Source: JAWPMT01 sp965215825 (GTDB taxonomy: Bacteria > Bacteroidota > Bacteroidia > Cytophagales > Cyclobacteriaceae). From it: 64,000 bases of DNA. This document shows positions 34,062-44,246 of this stretch, in pieces. The notes beneath the pieces were generated by a model that did not search any database, was not told where the DNA came from, and worked only from the letters and a program-made list of their open reading frames with translations. Each line of letters opens with the position of its first letter. Position 1 is the first letter of the stretch. The position numbers were made by a program, and so were the translations under genes. The DNA lies in NCBI GenBank assembly GCA_965215825.1, contig CBDCEM010000003.1, positions 1,240,001-1,304,000 of the forward strand. The letters are read 5' to 3'.

Positions 34062-37000
34062 ATGAAGAAAATTCTATTATTAAGTTTTGCGTTCCTCACT
34101 CTTATTACTCATGGAGTGTTGGCGCAAAGAACAGTATCTGGTACCGTTACCGGCGATGACGGTGATGGGCTTCCAGGTGCGAATGTGCTTGTAAAGGGCA
34201 CTACGACAGGTACCCAGACTGATTTGGATGGGAACTACAGCTTGGCTGTTAACGACGGGAGTACATTAGTATTTTCCTATGTTGGTTTCGAAACTCAAGA
34301 AATTGTGGTTGGCTCAAGAACCGTTATCGATGTGCGGTTGGGCGGCGTTACCGAGTTACAGGAAGTTTTAGTGGTTGCTTACGGAGAAAGTACATTGGAA
34401 AGTTTTACGGGTTCTGCGAGTCTTATTGGCGCCAGAGAACTTAAAAACAGAGCAGTTACTTCCCCTATTGCCGCTATTGAAGGAAAAACTACAGGTGTAC
34501 AGTTTACATCACCAGCTGGTCCAGGTGCTTCTCCTGGTATCGTGATCAGAGGTGTTGGGACGTTACAGGGTCAAAGCGATCCTTTGATCATTGTTGACGG
34601 AATCCAATTTAATGCTCCTCTGAATACTTTAAATCAGGATGACATTGAGTCTTTTACAGTCTTAAAGGATGCCGCTTCTACTTCTCTTTATGGTTCACGG
34701 GCTGCAAATGGTGTGATCATCGTTACGACGAAAAAAGGAAAGAAAGGTGGTGTCAAGGTAAATTTTTCAACATCACAAGGTGTTGTCTCAAGAGGCGTTC
34801 CTTTTTATGATCAGGTTACCCCCGGTCAATATTATGAGACTTATTGGGAAGCACTTAGAAATACATCCGCAGCAGGAGGTGATCCGGCTTTTGCATCAGC
34901 AAATATTTACAATCAGCTAGGTTACAATCCATTTAATGTTGCTAATGATGATATCATAGGTACTGATGGTCGATTAAACCCTAATGCGCGGGTAGTCTAT
35001 CAAAGCCTGGATTGGTTTGATGAGTTGCAAAGCCCGGGGACAAGAAGTAACTACAATGTTAATGTTTCGACTGGTGGAGAAGACCATTCTGTCTTTTTCT
35101 CAGCATCATACCTCGAAGACGAAAGCTATGTCATCCGATCTGGATTTAATCGATTGACTTCAAGACTCAATGCAGAGTTTAATGTAAACGATCGCATTAA
35201 AGTTGGCGGTAGCGGTAATATTTCAATCACTGAAACCCGGGGACCTAGTTCCGCTGGTACTGGAAGCATCGTTAACCCATTCAGCTTTGCACAAAATATG
35301 GGGTCCATTTTTCCTGTATTTGTCAATGACAGAGATGGAAATCTAGTGAGAGATGCGGCCGGCAATCCAATATGGGACAATGGCGAAGGTTTCGCGGATT
35401 ATGGTATTGGTTCCCGACCCAGAAATCAGGGACGTCACGCCATCCAGGAGTTGACGCTCAATAACGAAGGTGATAAAGATAACACTTACGGTTTCAGAGC
35501 CTTTACCGATGTAAATTTGATTGAAGGACTCAACTTGAGAGTAACCTATGGTGGAGATTTTAGTGATTTCGTTGAAAGTGAGTATGAAAATGCTGTAATT
35601 GGTGATGCTCAGCCTGATGGTCGATTGAGCCAGACTCGATTACGTCAAACGAACATAACTTTTAATCAGGTTCTTACTTACAACAAAGATTTTGGCAATC
35701 ACACGATAGGCCTTACTGGTGGTCATGAAAGTTTCATTCGAGAAAGATCCTTTATTGATGGATTAAAAACCATCCAGGCTTCTAATGGAATCTTCGAATT
35801 TGCCAACTTTTCAAATATCGTTGATCTAGATGGAGCAGAGTTTCAAAGAGCGCTTGAAGGGTACTTCTTCAGAGCTAATTATGATTATCAAAATAAATAC
35901 TTTTTGAGTGCTTCCGTGAGAAGAGATGGATCTTCTGTATTTGATGCGGACAATAGATGGGGAACATTCTATTCAATTGGGGCCTCCTGGTTATTGGATC
36001 AAGAGTCGTTTATTCAGAACATCCCTTTCCTCAGCACATTGAAACTCCGTGCTTCTTATGGTGAGGTTGGCAATGATAATCTTGGTACTGACCTTCAATT
36101 GAATCGCTGGTTCTTGTCTCAGGCTTTATTCGGTATCACGTCCAATGCAGCAAATCCGGCCATCTTAATTGATGCGATCGGGAACAGCGATTTGGTATGG
36201 GAAACCACTGAAAGTTGGGATGTAGCTTTAGAGTTTGGCCTTTTCGATGATTTCATTGAAGGTTCAGTAGAGTACTACAAAAGAAATGCCTCTGACTTAT
36301 TATCTCTCCAGCCAATTGCACCAAGTAACGGTATCAATGAAGTTGCGATTAATGCGGGTGATATGTTCAATGAAGGTATAGAGCTTTCTTTAACAGGTCA
36401 TCTTATTAACAACAATGGTCTTAAATGGGATGTAACCGTACTTGGTTCTACACTGAGAAATGAAATTACGAAATTGAATGCTCCGTTTGTTAATGGTAGC
36501 AAGAGATGGGCTGAAGGGCGTTCAAGATTTGATTTCTTCCTTTATAGAACGGCAGGCGTAGATCCTGAAACGGGAGATCAGTTGTTCTTCCAATATGATT
36601 TTGATGAAAACAACCAAAGTGTACCAGTTTTGGACGAGGATGGAAATCATGCAACTACCAATGATTGGTCGACTACCCAAAGAGGCTATACAGGTCATTC
36701 TTCGGTGCCTGATTTCTTAGGTTCTATCTCCAATAGCTTGAGTTATAAAGGCTTTGATTTTAATCTGTTGATCACTTACGGAATCGGAGGTAGCGTATTG
36801 GATAATGCTTATGCTGGCTTAAATATCGCAAGCGATTATGGTCGTGCATTGCACCCTGATATCTTAAATGCCTGGAGACAGCCTGGTGATATTACCGATG
36901 TACCAAGATTGGAAATAGGAAACCCTGATTTGGTTCAGACGCAATCAGATCGATTCATCACAGATGCTTCCTACATTGCTATTCGCAACGCAAGTCTGGG

Positions 37001-37193
37001 ATATAATTTTGGTCCTACTATCCTTAATAAAATCGGTCTTAGTGATTTGAGGCTATCGGTTACTGGAGAGAACTTATTTCTTAATAGCAAAAGAGATGGT
37101 TTAGATCCTCAATATAACCTTGCAGGTACAGCACCTGGTGATGATTTTGTCCCTGGGAGAATCGTATCATTCGGGTTGAATTTGTCATTCTAA
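34062..37193 (+). CDS. SusC/RagA-type TonB-dependent outer membrane transporter
   Basis: After a signal peptide (MKKILLLSFAFLTLITHGVLAQ) comes a carboxypeptidase-regulatory-like domain (GTVTGDDGDGLPGANVLVKG), the plug domain (DPLIIVDGIQFNAP, ASTSLYGSRAANGVIIVTTKKG) and a long beta-barrel ending LSF. It is 1043 residues from the ATG at 34062, which begins the signal peptide; the ATG at 33984 would precede it with 26 unhelpful residues. It forms one unit with the SusD gene 22 bp downstream. Neighbouring histidine catabolism suggests peptide or amino-acid rather than glycan uptake, by inference. Confidence 0.95.
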   Translation: MKKILLLSFAFLTLITHGVLAQRTVSGTVTGDDGDGLPGANVLVKGTTTGTQTDLDGNYSLAVNDGSTLVFSYVGFETQEIVVGSRTVIDVRLGGVTELQEVLVVAYGESTLESFTGSASLIGARELKNRAVTSPIAAIEGKTTGVQFTSPAGPGASPGIVIRGVGTLQGQSDPLIIVDGIQFNAPLNTLNQDDIESFTVLKDAASTSLYGSRAANGVIIVTTKKGKKGGVKVNFSTSQGVVSRGVPFYDQVTPGQYYETYWEALRNTSAAGGDPAFASANIYNQLGYNPFNVANDDIIGTDGRLNPNARVVYQSLDWFDELQSPGTRSNYNVNVSTGGEDHSVFFSASYLEDESYVIRSGFNRLTSRLNAEFNVNDRIKVGGSGNISITETRGPSSAGTGSIVNPFSFAQNMGSIFPVFVNDRDGNLVRDAAGNPIWDNGEGFADYGIGSRPRNQGRHAIQELTLNNEGDKDNTYGFRAFTDVNLIEGLNLRVTYGGDFSDFVESEYENAVIGDAQPDGRLSQTRLRQTNITFNQVLTYNKDFGNHTIGLTGGHESFIRERSFIDGLKTIQASNGIFEFANFSNIVDLDGAEFQRALEGYFFRANYDYQNKYFLSASVRRDGSSVFDADNRWGTFYSIGASWLLDQESFIQNIPFLSTLKLRASYGEVGNDNLGTDLQLNRWFLSQALFGITSNAANPAILIDAIGNSDLVWETTESWDVALEFGLFDDFIEGSVEYYKRNASDLLSLQPIAPSNGINEVAINAGDMFNEGIELSLTGHLINNNGLKWDVTVLGSTLRNEITKLNAPFVNGSKRWAEGRSRFDFFLYRTAGVDPETGDQLFFQYDFDENNQSVPVLDEDGNHATTNDWSTTQRGYTGHSSVPDFLGSISNSLSYKGFDFNLLITYGIGGSVLDNAYAGLNIASDYGRALHPDILNAWRQPGDITDVPRLEIGNPDLVQTQSDRFITDASYIAIRNASLGYNFGPTILNKIGLSDLRLSVTGENLFLNSKRDGLDPQYNLAGTAPGDDFVPGRIVSFGLNLSF

Positions 37194-37215
37194 AGCATTT
37201 AAAAATTATTTGATT

Positions 37216-38865
37216 ATGTCATTTAAATTAAAAACTTCTTTTTTGGTGCTTTTGACTTTTCTGATGACGGCATGTCAGGAAGAGTTCTTAGAAAGAACAC
37301 CAACAGACGCAATCTCTGCCAGTAATGCATTAGCAAGTGTAGAAAATATGCAGCTTGTGCTCAATGGTATTCACAGAGGCTTGTACTCGCAATCTCAAAC
37401 CGTATTTCCTGGTGGTAACACAGCAAGAGCTAATAACCATTTCTGGGTGCCAATGGGAGATAATTTGACAGGAATCCTTATCCATACGGCAAATGCCAAT
37501 AACCTGGGTTGGAGAACGACGATGCAGTGGAATGATCACACCATTCCAACTTCATTGACCAATGAGTTATTGTGGTATCACCGATACAACATCATTGCTC
37601 ATGCTAACCTTTTGATTAATGGTATTGCGGATAGTGGTTTCCCTGAGACTCCTGAGCTTCAGGAAATTTTGGGCCAGGCACATACCTACAGAGCGTATGC
37701 ATATTTATCGTTGGTTCAGCATTATGGAAGAGGTTACCTGATCGGAAATCCTGCTTCTGACCCTGGTGTTCCTTTGTTATTTTCTACGGAATCTCCTTTT
37801 ACCAGTCAACCCCGGTCGACTGTGCAGGAAATTTATGATCAGGTTGATGCAGATTTGACTGCTGCTATTGCGGCTTTTGAGTCTGGTGGAGGCCGCGTAG
37901 GTAGTGGTGCTGTAGCTAAATCTCAATTAAATGTCAATGTTGCACATGGACTGAGAGCAAGAATGGCTTTATCTACGGGAGATTGGGCAACTGCTGCTTC
38001 CGCTTCTGTTGCTGCAAGAGATGGATTTCCATTGATGACTGAAGCAGCCTGGATGTCAGGATTTAATACCAATACACTTTCTGAAGTCATATGGGGTAGT
38101 AATGTTATCGACGCTGAAACTACATTCTTCCGTTCTTATTTCTACCTGGCAAGCAATACGTTTAATGGTAGCCAGATCAGAAACAATCCAAAAGCGGCAG
38201 ACAGAAGAATGGTTGATGCCATTCCTGCTACGGATTTCAGAAGAAACGCATTCCTTCCGGATGCGCCAAATTCTAATACTTCCGCTGCGAACCAAGAAGG
38301 GGGTTGGGCAAATAATACCAATCCTCTTTACACGACAGAAGAAGAGTTTGATGCGGCTATCGCTGATATCAAATCCAACTACGGTTTGGTATCAGGACAT
38401 AACACACACCCATACATGCACTTTAAATTGAGGAACGCAAACCCTGGATCTATCGATCCGGATGATGTTATCTATATGAGAAGTGCGGAGATGTATTTGA
38501 ACGAGGCAGAAGCTGAGGCAATGCAAGGAAATATTGCTGCTTCGCAAACTGCACTTCAGGCGCTCGTGGGTACTCGGGATACCGGATTTGATGCTTCTAT
38601 GTTAACAACTGCTGATGCGTTGATGGATGAAATCAAATTCCAGAGACATCTGGAGCTTTGGGGTGAAGGCTTCGGATATACCGATAAAATCCGTTGGGAT
38701 GATGGTGTAGATCACGCTGCCGATGGTGGTTCTGGTGCTTCTGAAGTATTGTATCAGGATGCTTACCAGATAGAGCGACCTTCTGCTAATGATGATTGGA
38801 TTTTCAAGATTCCACAAGCAGAGATCGATGCGAATCCTAACCTGTCTGGAGGTGATCAGAATTAA
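37216..38865 (+). CDS. SusD/RagB family nutrient-binding lipoprotein
   Basis: Lipobox LMTAC after a short signal peptide, then EEFLERTPTDAISASNA, the usual SusD start. The body has the TPR-like helices of SusD (AHTYRAYAYLSLVQHYG) and a C-terminal RHLELWGEGFGYTDKIRW segment. SusD caps the SusC channel at the cell surface and delivers ligand. No downstream hydrolase follows; the operon ends at a strong terminator at 38894. The ATG at 37216 is preferred to a TTG at 37210. Confidence 0.95.
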   Translation: MSFKLKTSFLVLLTFLMTACQEEFLERTPTDAISASNALASVENMQLVLNGIHRGLYSQSQTVFPGGNTARANNHFWVPMGDNLTGILIHTANANNLGWRTTMQWNDHTIPTSLTNELLWYHRYNIIAHANLLINGIADSGFPETPELQEILGQAHTYRAYAYLSLVQHYGRGYLIGNPASDPGVPLLFSTESPFTSQPRSTVQEIYDQVDADLTAAIAAFESGGGRVGSGAVAKSQLNVNVAHGLRARMALSTGDWATAASASVAARDGFPLMTEAAWMSGFNTNTLSEVIWGSNVIDAETTFFRSYFYLASNTFNGSQIRNNPKAADRRMVDAIPATDFRRNAFLPDAPNSNTSAANQEGGWANNTNPLYTTEEEFDAAIADIKSNYGLVSGHNTHPYMHFKLRNANPGSIDPDDVIYMRSAEMYLNEAEAEAMQGNIAASQTALQALVGTRDTGFDASMLTTADALMDEIKFQRHLELWGEGFGYTDKIRWDDGVDHAADGGSGASEVLYQDAYQIERPSANDDWIFKIPQAEIDANPNLSGGDQN

Positions 38866-38893
38866 ATAGATTAATCTCTATCTAAAGAAAAAG

Positions 38894-38930
38894 GGCCGTT
38901 CAATTTACATATTGACCGGCCTTTTTTTTT
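38894..38930 (+). terminator. Rho-independent terminator of the susCD operon
   Basis: GGCCGTTCAAT and ATTGACCGGCC pair across TTACAT, with one mismatch region, and nine T follow. It lies 28 bp after the SusD stop. Confidence 0.88.
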
Positions 38931-39138
38931 GTGATATTACTAGAAATCATCTAGTTACGATTAAGGTTAATCAAAGGGTTAAACTCAAGATTATTAGGTC
39001 CCAAGTTCCATAATATCGGAAATAATAACAGGTTTGCTGTGGTGATTACATTCGCGTGAGGGGCTTTGGAGGATATTTAACACACCCGTAAATTCGCCTT
39101 CCATATTATTAGAAAGTCCAGTAGATCCAATAGAACGT

Positions 39139-39537
39139 ATGTCACATTCAGGAATCATTACCAAAGTAAGCAAGTTGAGCTTTCAAGAGACTTATGACAA
39201 GTTGAGAAGGGTTGTAAGTGATAATCCAAACCTCAAGCTTGTTTTTGAGCTTGATCATCAGGCGAATGCGACTTCTGTAGGCCTGGATCTACCACCGACA
39301 AGAGCTATATTTTTTGGGAACCCGAAATTAGGGACACCTCTGATGGTGGCTGGCGATTTTGCAGGATTGGATCTGCCTCAAAAAATACTGGTAACTGAAA
39401 GAAATGGAACCGTTTCAATCTCCTACAATGATCCGGCTTACTTGAAGGAAAGACATTCAATCGATGGACAGGATGAAGTCCTACAGAAAATTGCAGGCGC
39501 ATTGGATAAAATCACAACTGCTGCCTCACAAGGATGA
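39139..39537 (+). CDS. DUF302 family protein
   Basis: The 132-residue protein matches DUF302 (SFQETYDKLRRVVSDN, ATSVGLDLPPTRAIFFGNPKLGTPLM, DLPQKILVTER, YLKERHSIDG). The fold is known, the function is not. No signal peptide. It stands alone after the SusCD terminator, convergent with the next gene. Stop is followed by a 44-bp spacer to that gene's stop. Confidence 0.88.
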   Translation: MSHSGIITKVSKLSFQETYDKLRRVVSDNPNLKLVFELDHQANATSVGLDLPPTRAIFFGNPKLGTPLMVAGDFAGLDLPQKILVTERNGTVSISYNDPAYLKERHSIDGQDEVLQKIAGALDKITTAASQG

Positions 39538-39581
39538 TCAAGAGCCCCGAACCATTATCCTAAAACCACAATCGTTTTTAC

Positions 39582-40181
39582 TCAATTAAGTGACTCTATC
39601 AATTGATTGGTTGCAGGGATAGCACCGTCGTGGATTTGGCGTTCAAGCTCATTGATCAGCGCAATAATTGTTCGTAATTCATCTAAGTACCATTGGAATT
39701 CGGGTTTCAGCTGACCATCTGGTCCATAATAGTATTCTGGAGCTTTCCTTTGATTATAAATCAGGTCCTTTACTCGCTCATTGTAACCATCGACCTTCTC
39801 CTTGATCCACCCAAAGTGATTATTACCAAAACTGATGTTCACCAGTAAGTTGGTGCCGATTGATGTAAAATGTTCATCGTTGAAAGCCGACTCAACAATA
39901 GGAGCTTTCCCGATTATATTGAAACCTGTTACATAACGTAAGGCAGGTTTTCTCCCTTCATTGATTTCAGTTTCATAGAATTGGATGACGTTATTTAATG
40001 AATCCCGGACACTTGTATTGAAATCTGATATTAACAGAAGCTCGTTTTGGAAGCTTTTATAGTAATTGATCTTTACGGCATCATTTCGTTGCCTTTCCCG
40101 AAAGTCATTCAGTTGAAAGGCAGAAAATACTCCAATGAATACCACGATTAGCTCGACTAAAAAACCTCCTACTGTTTTCAT
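39582..40181 (-). CDS. DUF6090-like single-pass membrane protein
   Basis: An N-terminal transmembrane helix (LVELIVVFIGVFSAFQLND) is followed by about 170 helical residues. The start FLVELIVVFIGVFSAFQLND-like and length are characteristic of a Bacteroidota family annotated DUF6090. It should face the periplasm. Function unknown and no operon partner is seen. Confidence 0.7.
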   Translation of the reverse strand: MKTVGGFLVELIVVFIGVFSAFQLNDFRERQRNDAVKINYYKSFQNELLLISDFNTSVRDSLNNVIQFYETEINEGRKPALRYVTGFNIIGKAPIVESAFNDEHFTSIGTNLLVNISFGNNHFGWIKEKVDGYNERVKDLIYNQRKAPEYYYGPDGQLKPEFQWYLDELRTIIALINELERQIHDGAIPATNQLIESLN

Positions 40182-40368
40182 GCTTCTATGACACTTGCAC
40201 TCTTAACTCGAAACAACCATAATTCTGATTAATAAACAAGTAAAGGTGGCGTGGGTCTTTGTCGGTCGGTCTTTTTTCCTACCGGGAAATACGTAATTTT
40301 TCATTGCCTTATCCTTGCTCTTGTCATGCTCTGAAAACTTGATTTAACTTGACATCAAGACAAATAGC

Positions 40369-43300
40369 ATGAGACGGATAACCGCCATAACCTTCGTTGC
40401 CTGGCTTTGTTTCGGTCAGTTGAATGCTCAACAGACAGATGTAACCAGGGTGCAGAACGATCCAATAAATGCTCTCGATGATCCTCAGCATTATGTTGAC
40501 ATGGCATTTACCTTATCGAACGATAATAAATTCCAGGCGGCGTACGAAGCTTTTCGTAAAGTGTACAATGCTTATCCTGATGATCAGTTCACGAATGCGT
40601 TCATGGGATGGTTTACGATACTGAATGGGACATTAGAAGGCGTTGCTCCTTTGCTGGATAGGGCGACTGAATTAATTCCGTACGATCCCATCGCCCATCA
40701 ACTATATGGATATTATCACCTGCTGAATGGTGATCGAACCAATGCCGAAAAGGAAATAACGAAGACCATCTCTTATAAAGTGGATAATGAGGGAATGGGT
40801 GTGAAAAATACAGATTGGGCGCTATTAGCAGCTGCCGGATATACCCAGGACTTTTCTGACTTTGACCACTGGATGGAAGGATTGATCAATCCGGACCTTC
40901 AAAAGAGAGCTCAAAACCTGCAGCGATTCAAAACTGCACAGGGACAATCATCTCCCAGAAATAAGTACAATCAGATGGTCGAAGTTATTCGACAAGAAAA
41001 GATGCTTAAGGTACCCAGAGCTGCAATTATGGGTGCTTCCATGTCAGAGGCAGCTGCTTCAGGAAGGAAACTTGGTGAAGTCGAGAAAGCGATGGCATAT
41101 GGGAAAGAATCTGTAGAAGTACTTAAACCTTATGGAGATATAGCTTTGTTGGTAGGGGCAAATACCAATGCCGGTCACGCGTACAATCAAGGGTTTAGGT
41201 TTGATTTAGCGAAGCTATATTATGAAGAAGCGCTGAGGCTGATAGCTGCGTACGAAGGTGGGGGTATTGAAGATTTTCAGGTACCAGTTCTGAATGGTTT
41301 GGGTGGTGTCTATGACAACCAGGGAGAAGATTCCCGAGCTTTGACCTACTATGAACAGGCACTGATGATATCCAGGTCTACGGGCAATCAGATAAACGAG
41401 GCGATTGCACTCGGCAACATTGCCACGGTCTATATTTCTCAGGGGGATAATGTAAACCAGGCACTCCAAATGTTGGAACAAGGAAATGGCATTTACCAAC
41501 GTGCAGGTGATCAGGTAGCATTGGCCAATAACTATAACAATATCGCGTTTGGGCTTATGCTATTAAACAAACCCTTCCAGGCCATTGATTATTTCAAGAA
41601 AGCCGAGTCACTTTATATTCAATTAGGAATGGTTAGTGGGCTGGCTCAGGTAAATAATTCGATTGGGAAGTTACTGGTGAGTTGTGATAAGAAAAATGAA
41701 GCCATTCGCTATTACCGCAAAGCGCTGCAATATGTGAATGAAACTACTGATCCTGAAATGGCCAAAACAATATATGCTAATCTAGCCGGAGGTTTGCTGG
41801 GCCAGGAACAATACAATGAAGCCTCAACATATGCGGAAAAGGCCATTGTTATCAATGAAAAGTTGTTGAAAAATGCCTCGCCAAAAGTTGCCAGAGGAAT
41901 AAGGTCGGCAACGAATAATTACTATCGGATTGTGAGCCTTGCGAAGCACAGACAAGAGGACTATGATGGATCCTTTGAAGCACATGAAAGAAATCGATCA
42001 CGAGAATTGCTGAAAAAGATGGGGTCAGGTTCAGTGACCTTGGCGAAACAGGTTCAAAGCATGCTCAAGGCGGATCAAGCCCTGATCGATTACAATATTG
42101 TTCATCTCCATTGGGAAGTCCATTCGCATTTTTTTCCTATTGTGGTATCCCAGGGTGGCATCTATGGGAAAGAATTTTCGGACAGTACGTTGATCAGTTC
42201 TTTAAAACAGGAAGGGGAGGAGCGATTTGTAAACTTCATGAATCAACGTAGCATGCTGCAACAGATTCGACAATATGTTTCTGAAAAAGGAGTGCCGGAG
42301 AATGTGGCGCAAAGCCTGGTGAGGGAAGCTAACCTGGCTAAGACCATAGAATTTTACCGTCACCTGATCAAAGAACCCAATGCACGAAATGAATTGTTAC
42401 GAAAGAGCTATGCACGCGTGTTTTATGACTTGCTGATCAAACCTATTGCTGAACAAATTGTTGACAAGAAAGAGTTGGTTATCATTCCTGATGGCCCACT
42501 GGCCTTCCTGCCTTTTGAAACCCTGATCGACGAAAGTGGAAACTTCCTGGCCGAAACTTTTAAGATTCGATACATTCAATCCGCTACGGTGCTGCAACAA
42601 CTCAGTTCAAGAAACTATTCGGTTAATAGGAAGCCTCTGTTAGCTTTTGGAGGTCCCGTTTTTGAAGAGTTGGATGCAAACGAAGGAGGAACCGTTTCTG
42701 ATGGCCGTGGACTGGATTTCAGTCAATTTCAAGAATCTTATTACACAGCAGAAGCGCAAGGAACTTCCATGCGACCTACTTACATACAAATGGGCTTTAC
42801 CAAAATGACTCCTTTGCCCGGGACGATATATGAGACCAATCAAATCAAGCGTATTGTAGAGGGATCCGAACTGTATCAAAATGATGATGCCAATGAAAAT
42901 CGATTGAAATCCATGGCAAAGACCAATCAATTGGCCAACTACAAAGTGCTGCATTTTGCCACCCATGGTTGGGCGTATTCTGAAATTCCAGAGCTATCTA
43001 CCATTGTATTAGGCCAATATCGGAAGGCAAGAGGCGAGGAAGATGGATTTCTCCGGGTACCAGAGATTGAGCAGTTGAATCTAAAAGCGGACTTTGTGAA
43101 CCTTTCGGCATGTGAAACTGCCTTGGGAAAGTTGTATTCCAGTGAAGGCGTGGTTGGTTTGACGCAGGCTTTCCTGGTAGCAGGAGCCAAAAGTATCTCC
43201 GTGACTCAATGGACGGTTTCTGATGAAGGCACCGCTATATTCATGACAGAAATGTACCGCAAAGTTTTTCAACAGCAACAGTCCTATTTGGATGCCTTTG

Positions 43301-43392
43301 CAGCGACTAAGATTGAATTCATCGAGGGTATGTACGGCGAAAAATTCAAGCACCCGGATTACTGGGGCCCTTTTGTTTATTATGGTATCTGA
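40369..43392 (+). CDS. TPR-CHAT domain protein (secreted)
   Basis: A signal peptide (WLCFGQLNAQQ) precedes about 450 residues of TPR repeats (for example NNYNNIAFGLMLLNKPFQAIDYFKKAE). The C-terminal about 300 residues are a CHAT domain, a caspase-like protease fold: the catalytic pair is His866 in HFATHG and Cys915 in LSACETALG, with PGTIYETNQIKRI between. CHAT proteases include separase and bacterial defence proteases such as Craspase's Csx29. The export signal argues against a CRISPR or gasdermin partner; none is nearby. A surface or periplasmic protease controlled by its TPR domain is likely. Confidence 0.88.
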   Translation: MRRITAITFVAWLCFGQLNAQQTDVTRVQNDPINALDDPQHYVDMAFTLSNDNKFQAAYEAFRKVYNAYPDDQFTNAFMGWFTILNGTLEGVAPLLDRATELIPYDPIAHQLYGYYHLLNGDRTNAEKEITKTISYKVDNEGMGVKNTDWALLAAAGYTQDFSDFDHWMEGLINPDLQKRAQNLQRFKTAQGQSSPRNKYNQMVEVIRQEKMLKVPRAAIMGASMSEAAASGRKLGEVEKAMAYGKESVEVLKPYGDIALLVGANTNAGHAYNQGFRFDLAKLYYEEALRLIAAYEGGGIEDFQVPVLNGLGGVYDNQGEDSRALTYYEQALMISRSTGNQINEAIALGNIATVYISQGDNVNQALQMLEQGNGIYQRAGDQVALANNYNNIAFGLMLLNKPFQAIDYFKKAESLYIQLGMVSGLAQVNNSIGKLLVSCDKKNEAIRYYRKALQYVNETTDPEMAKTIYANLAGGLLGQEQYNEASTYAEKAIVINEKLLKNASPKVARGIRSATNNYYRIVSLAKHRQEDYDGSFEAHERNRSRELLKKMGSGSVTLAKQVQSMLKADQALIDYNIVHLHWEVHSHFFPIVVSQGGIYGKEFSDSTLISSLKQEGEERFVNFMNQRSMLQQIRQYVSEKGVPENVAQSLVREANLAKTIEFYRHLIKEPNARNELLRKSYARVFYDLLIKPIAEQIVDKKELVIIPDGPLAFLPFETLIDESGNFLAETFKIRYIQSATVLQQLSSRNYSVNRKPLLAFGGPVFEELDANEGGTVSDGRGLDFSQFQESYYTAEAQGTSMRPTYIQMGFTKMTPLPGTIYETNQIKRIVEGSELYQNDDANENRLKSMAKTNQLANYKVLHFATHGWAYSEIPELSTIVLGQYRKARGEEDGFLRVPEIEQLNLKADFVNLSACETALGKLYSSEGVVGLTQAFLVAGAKSISVTQWTVSDEGTAIFMTEMYRKVFQQQQSYLDAFAATKIEFIEGMYGEKFKHPDYWGPFVYYGI

Positions 43393-43526
43393 TTAATTTA
43401 CTATGCAATCTCTAATTCTCCATCGAATTATTAGCGTGTCACTGACACTTAATTGCTCATCAACTAAGAGTATGACTCATAGGTCCGGAATAGAATATCA
43501 TCAACGTTGAAGTTCAATTGTTAAAC

Positions 43527-44141
43527 ATGAAAAATCGTTGCTTTTTCCTTCTATTAATGGTGCTGTTGGGTAGGCCTCTCCAGGCGCAGGTTGAAATTGA
43601 TGTTACGTATAAGAAAAAGAAACATCCAGCCTCCAGGTACAAAGTAGCAAGGCCTGTTTCCTTCACTTTGGTAGTGGAGGACCAAACTTATGAAGTAACT
43701 CCTGAAGGCGACGATCTGAAAAAGTGGAAAATTCGAAGCAATGGTGCTGTTGCCAAAGCTTTGTACTATTCAGATCCGACAAAAGGCATCTGGTGGGAAA
43801 TCTCTTCAGTTGATCAGACCACCATCGTTTTACTTTCACCGAGCCCTACGGATACCAATGACCCTCGTGAATTCACAATAACCTCTTCGGTCGATCGGGG
43901 CAAATTCATGGTATTCAATGACGAACCAGATTGTAACAGTGAGTTTACCTTGATTGAACCTGCTGATAGTCCGACTTTGCCAACTGGAGTGATGCGTACA
44001 TACGGAACAATGGCTAGTGATGCTCCATGCGATAAAGGGAAATGGAGTGTGAATTTCGAAAATAAACCTCCCGATCACATTTTGATTGCATTTATATTCT
44101 CTACGATACAGTCAACTAATGTTCGTTTTATGCACGAGTGA
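43527..44141 (+). CDS. Hypothetical secreted protein, 205 aa
   Basis: A signal peptide (MKNRCFFLLLMVLLGRPLQAQ) is followed by a lysine-rich linker and a beta-rich domain without a known family. Cysteines near DEPDCNSEF and DAPCDKGKW could pair. The ATG at 43527 starts the signal; a TTG at 43518 is less likely. It follows the CHAT gene by 134 bp on the same strand. Confidence 0.7.
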   Translation: MKNRCFFLLLMVLLGRPLQAQVEIDVTYKKKKHPASRYKVARPVSFTLVVEDQTYEVTPEGDDLKKWKIRSNGAVAKALYYSDPTKGIWWEISSVDQTTIVLLSPSPTDTNDPREFTITSSVDRGKFMVFNDEPDCNSEFTLIEPADSPTLPTGVMRTYGTMASDAPCDKGKWSVNFENKPPDHILIAFIFSTIQSTNVRFMHE

Positions 44142-44246
44142 GAATGGTACTCTTCTTGCCATTGATACTACATGATAATTCCAAGCATTTGATTTGTTTA
44201 AAGGTATTGGGCTACTAACCATCAAGGATTGCTTATTTTCATTGCA

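Noticed and set aside
42397..43353. Several minus-strand frames within the CHAT domain region
   Set aside because: All are shadows of the strongly supported plus-strand gene.
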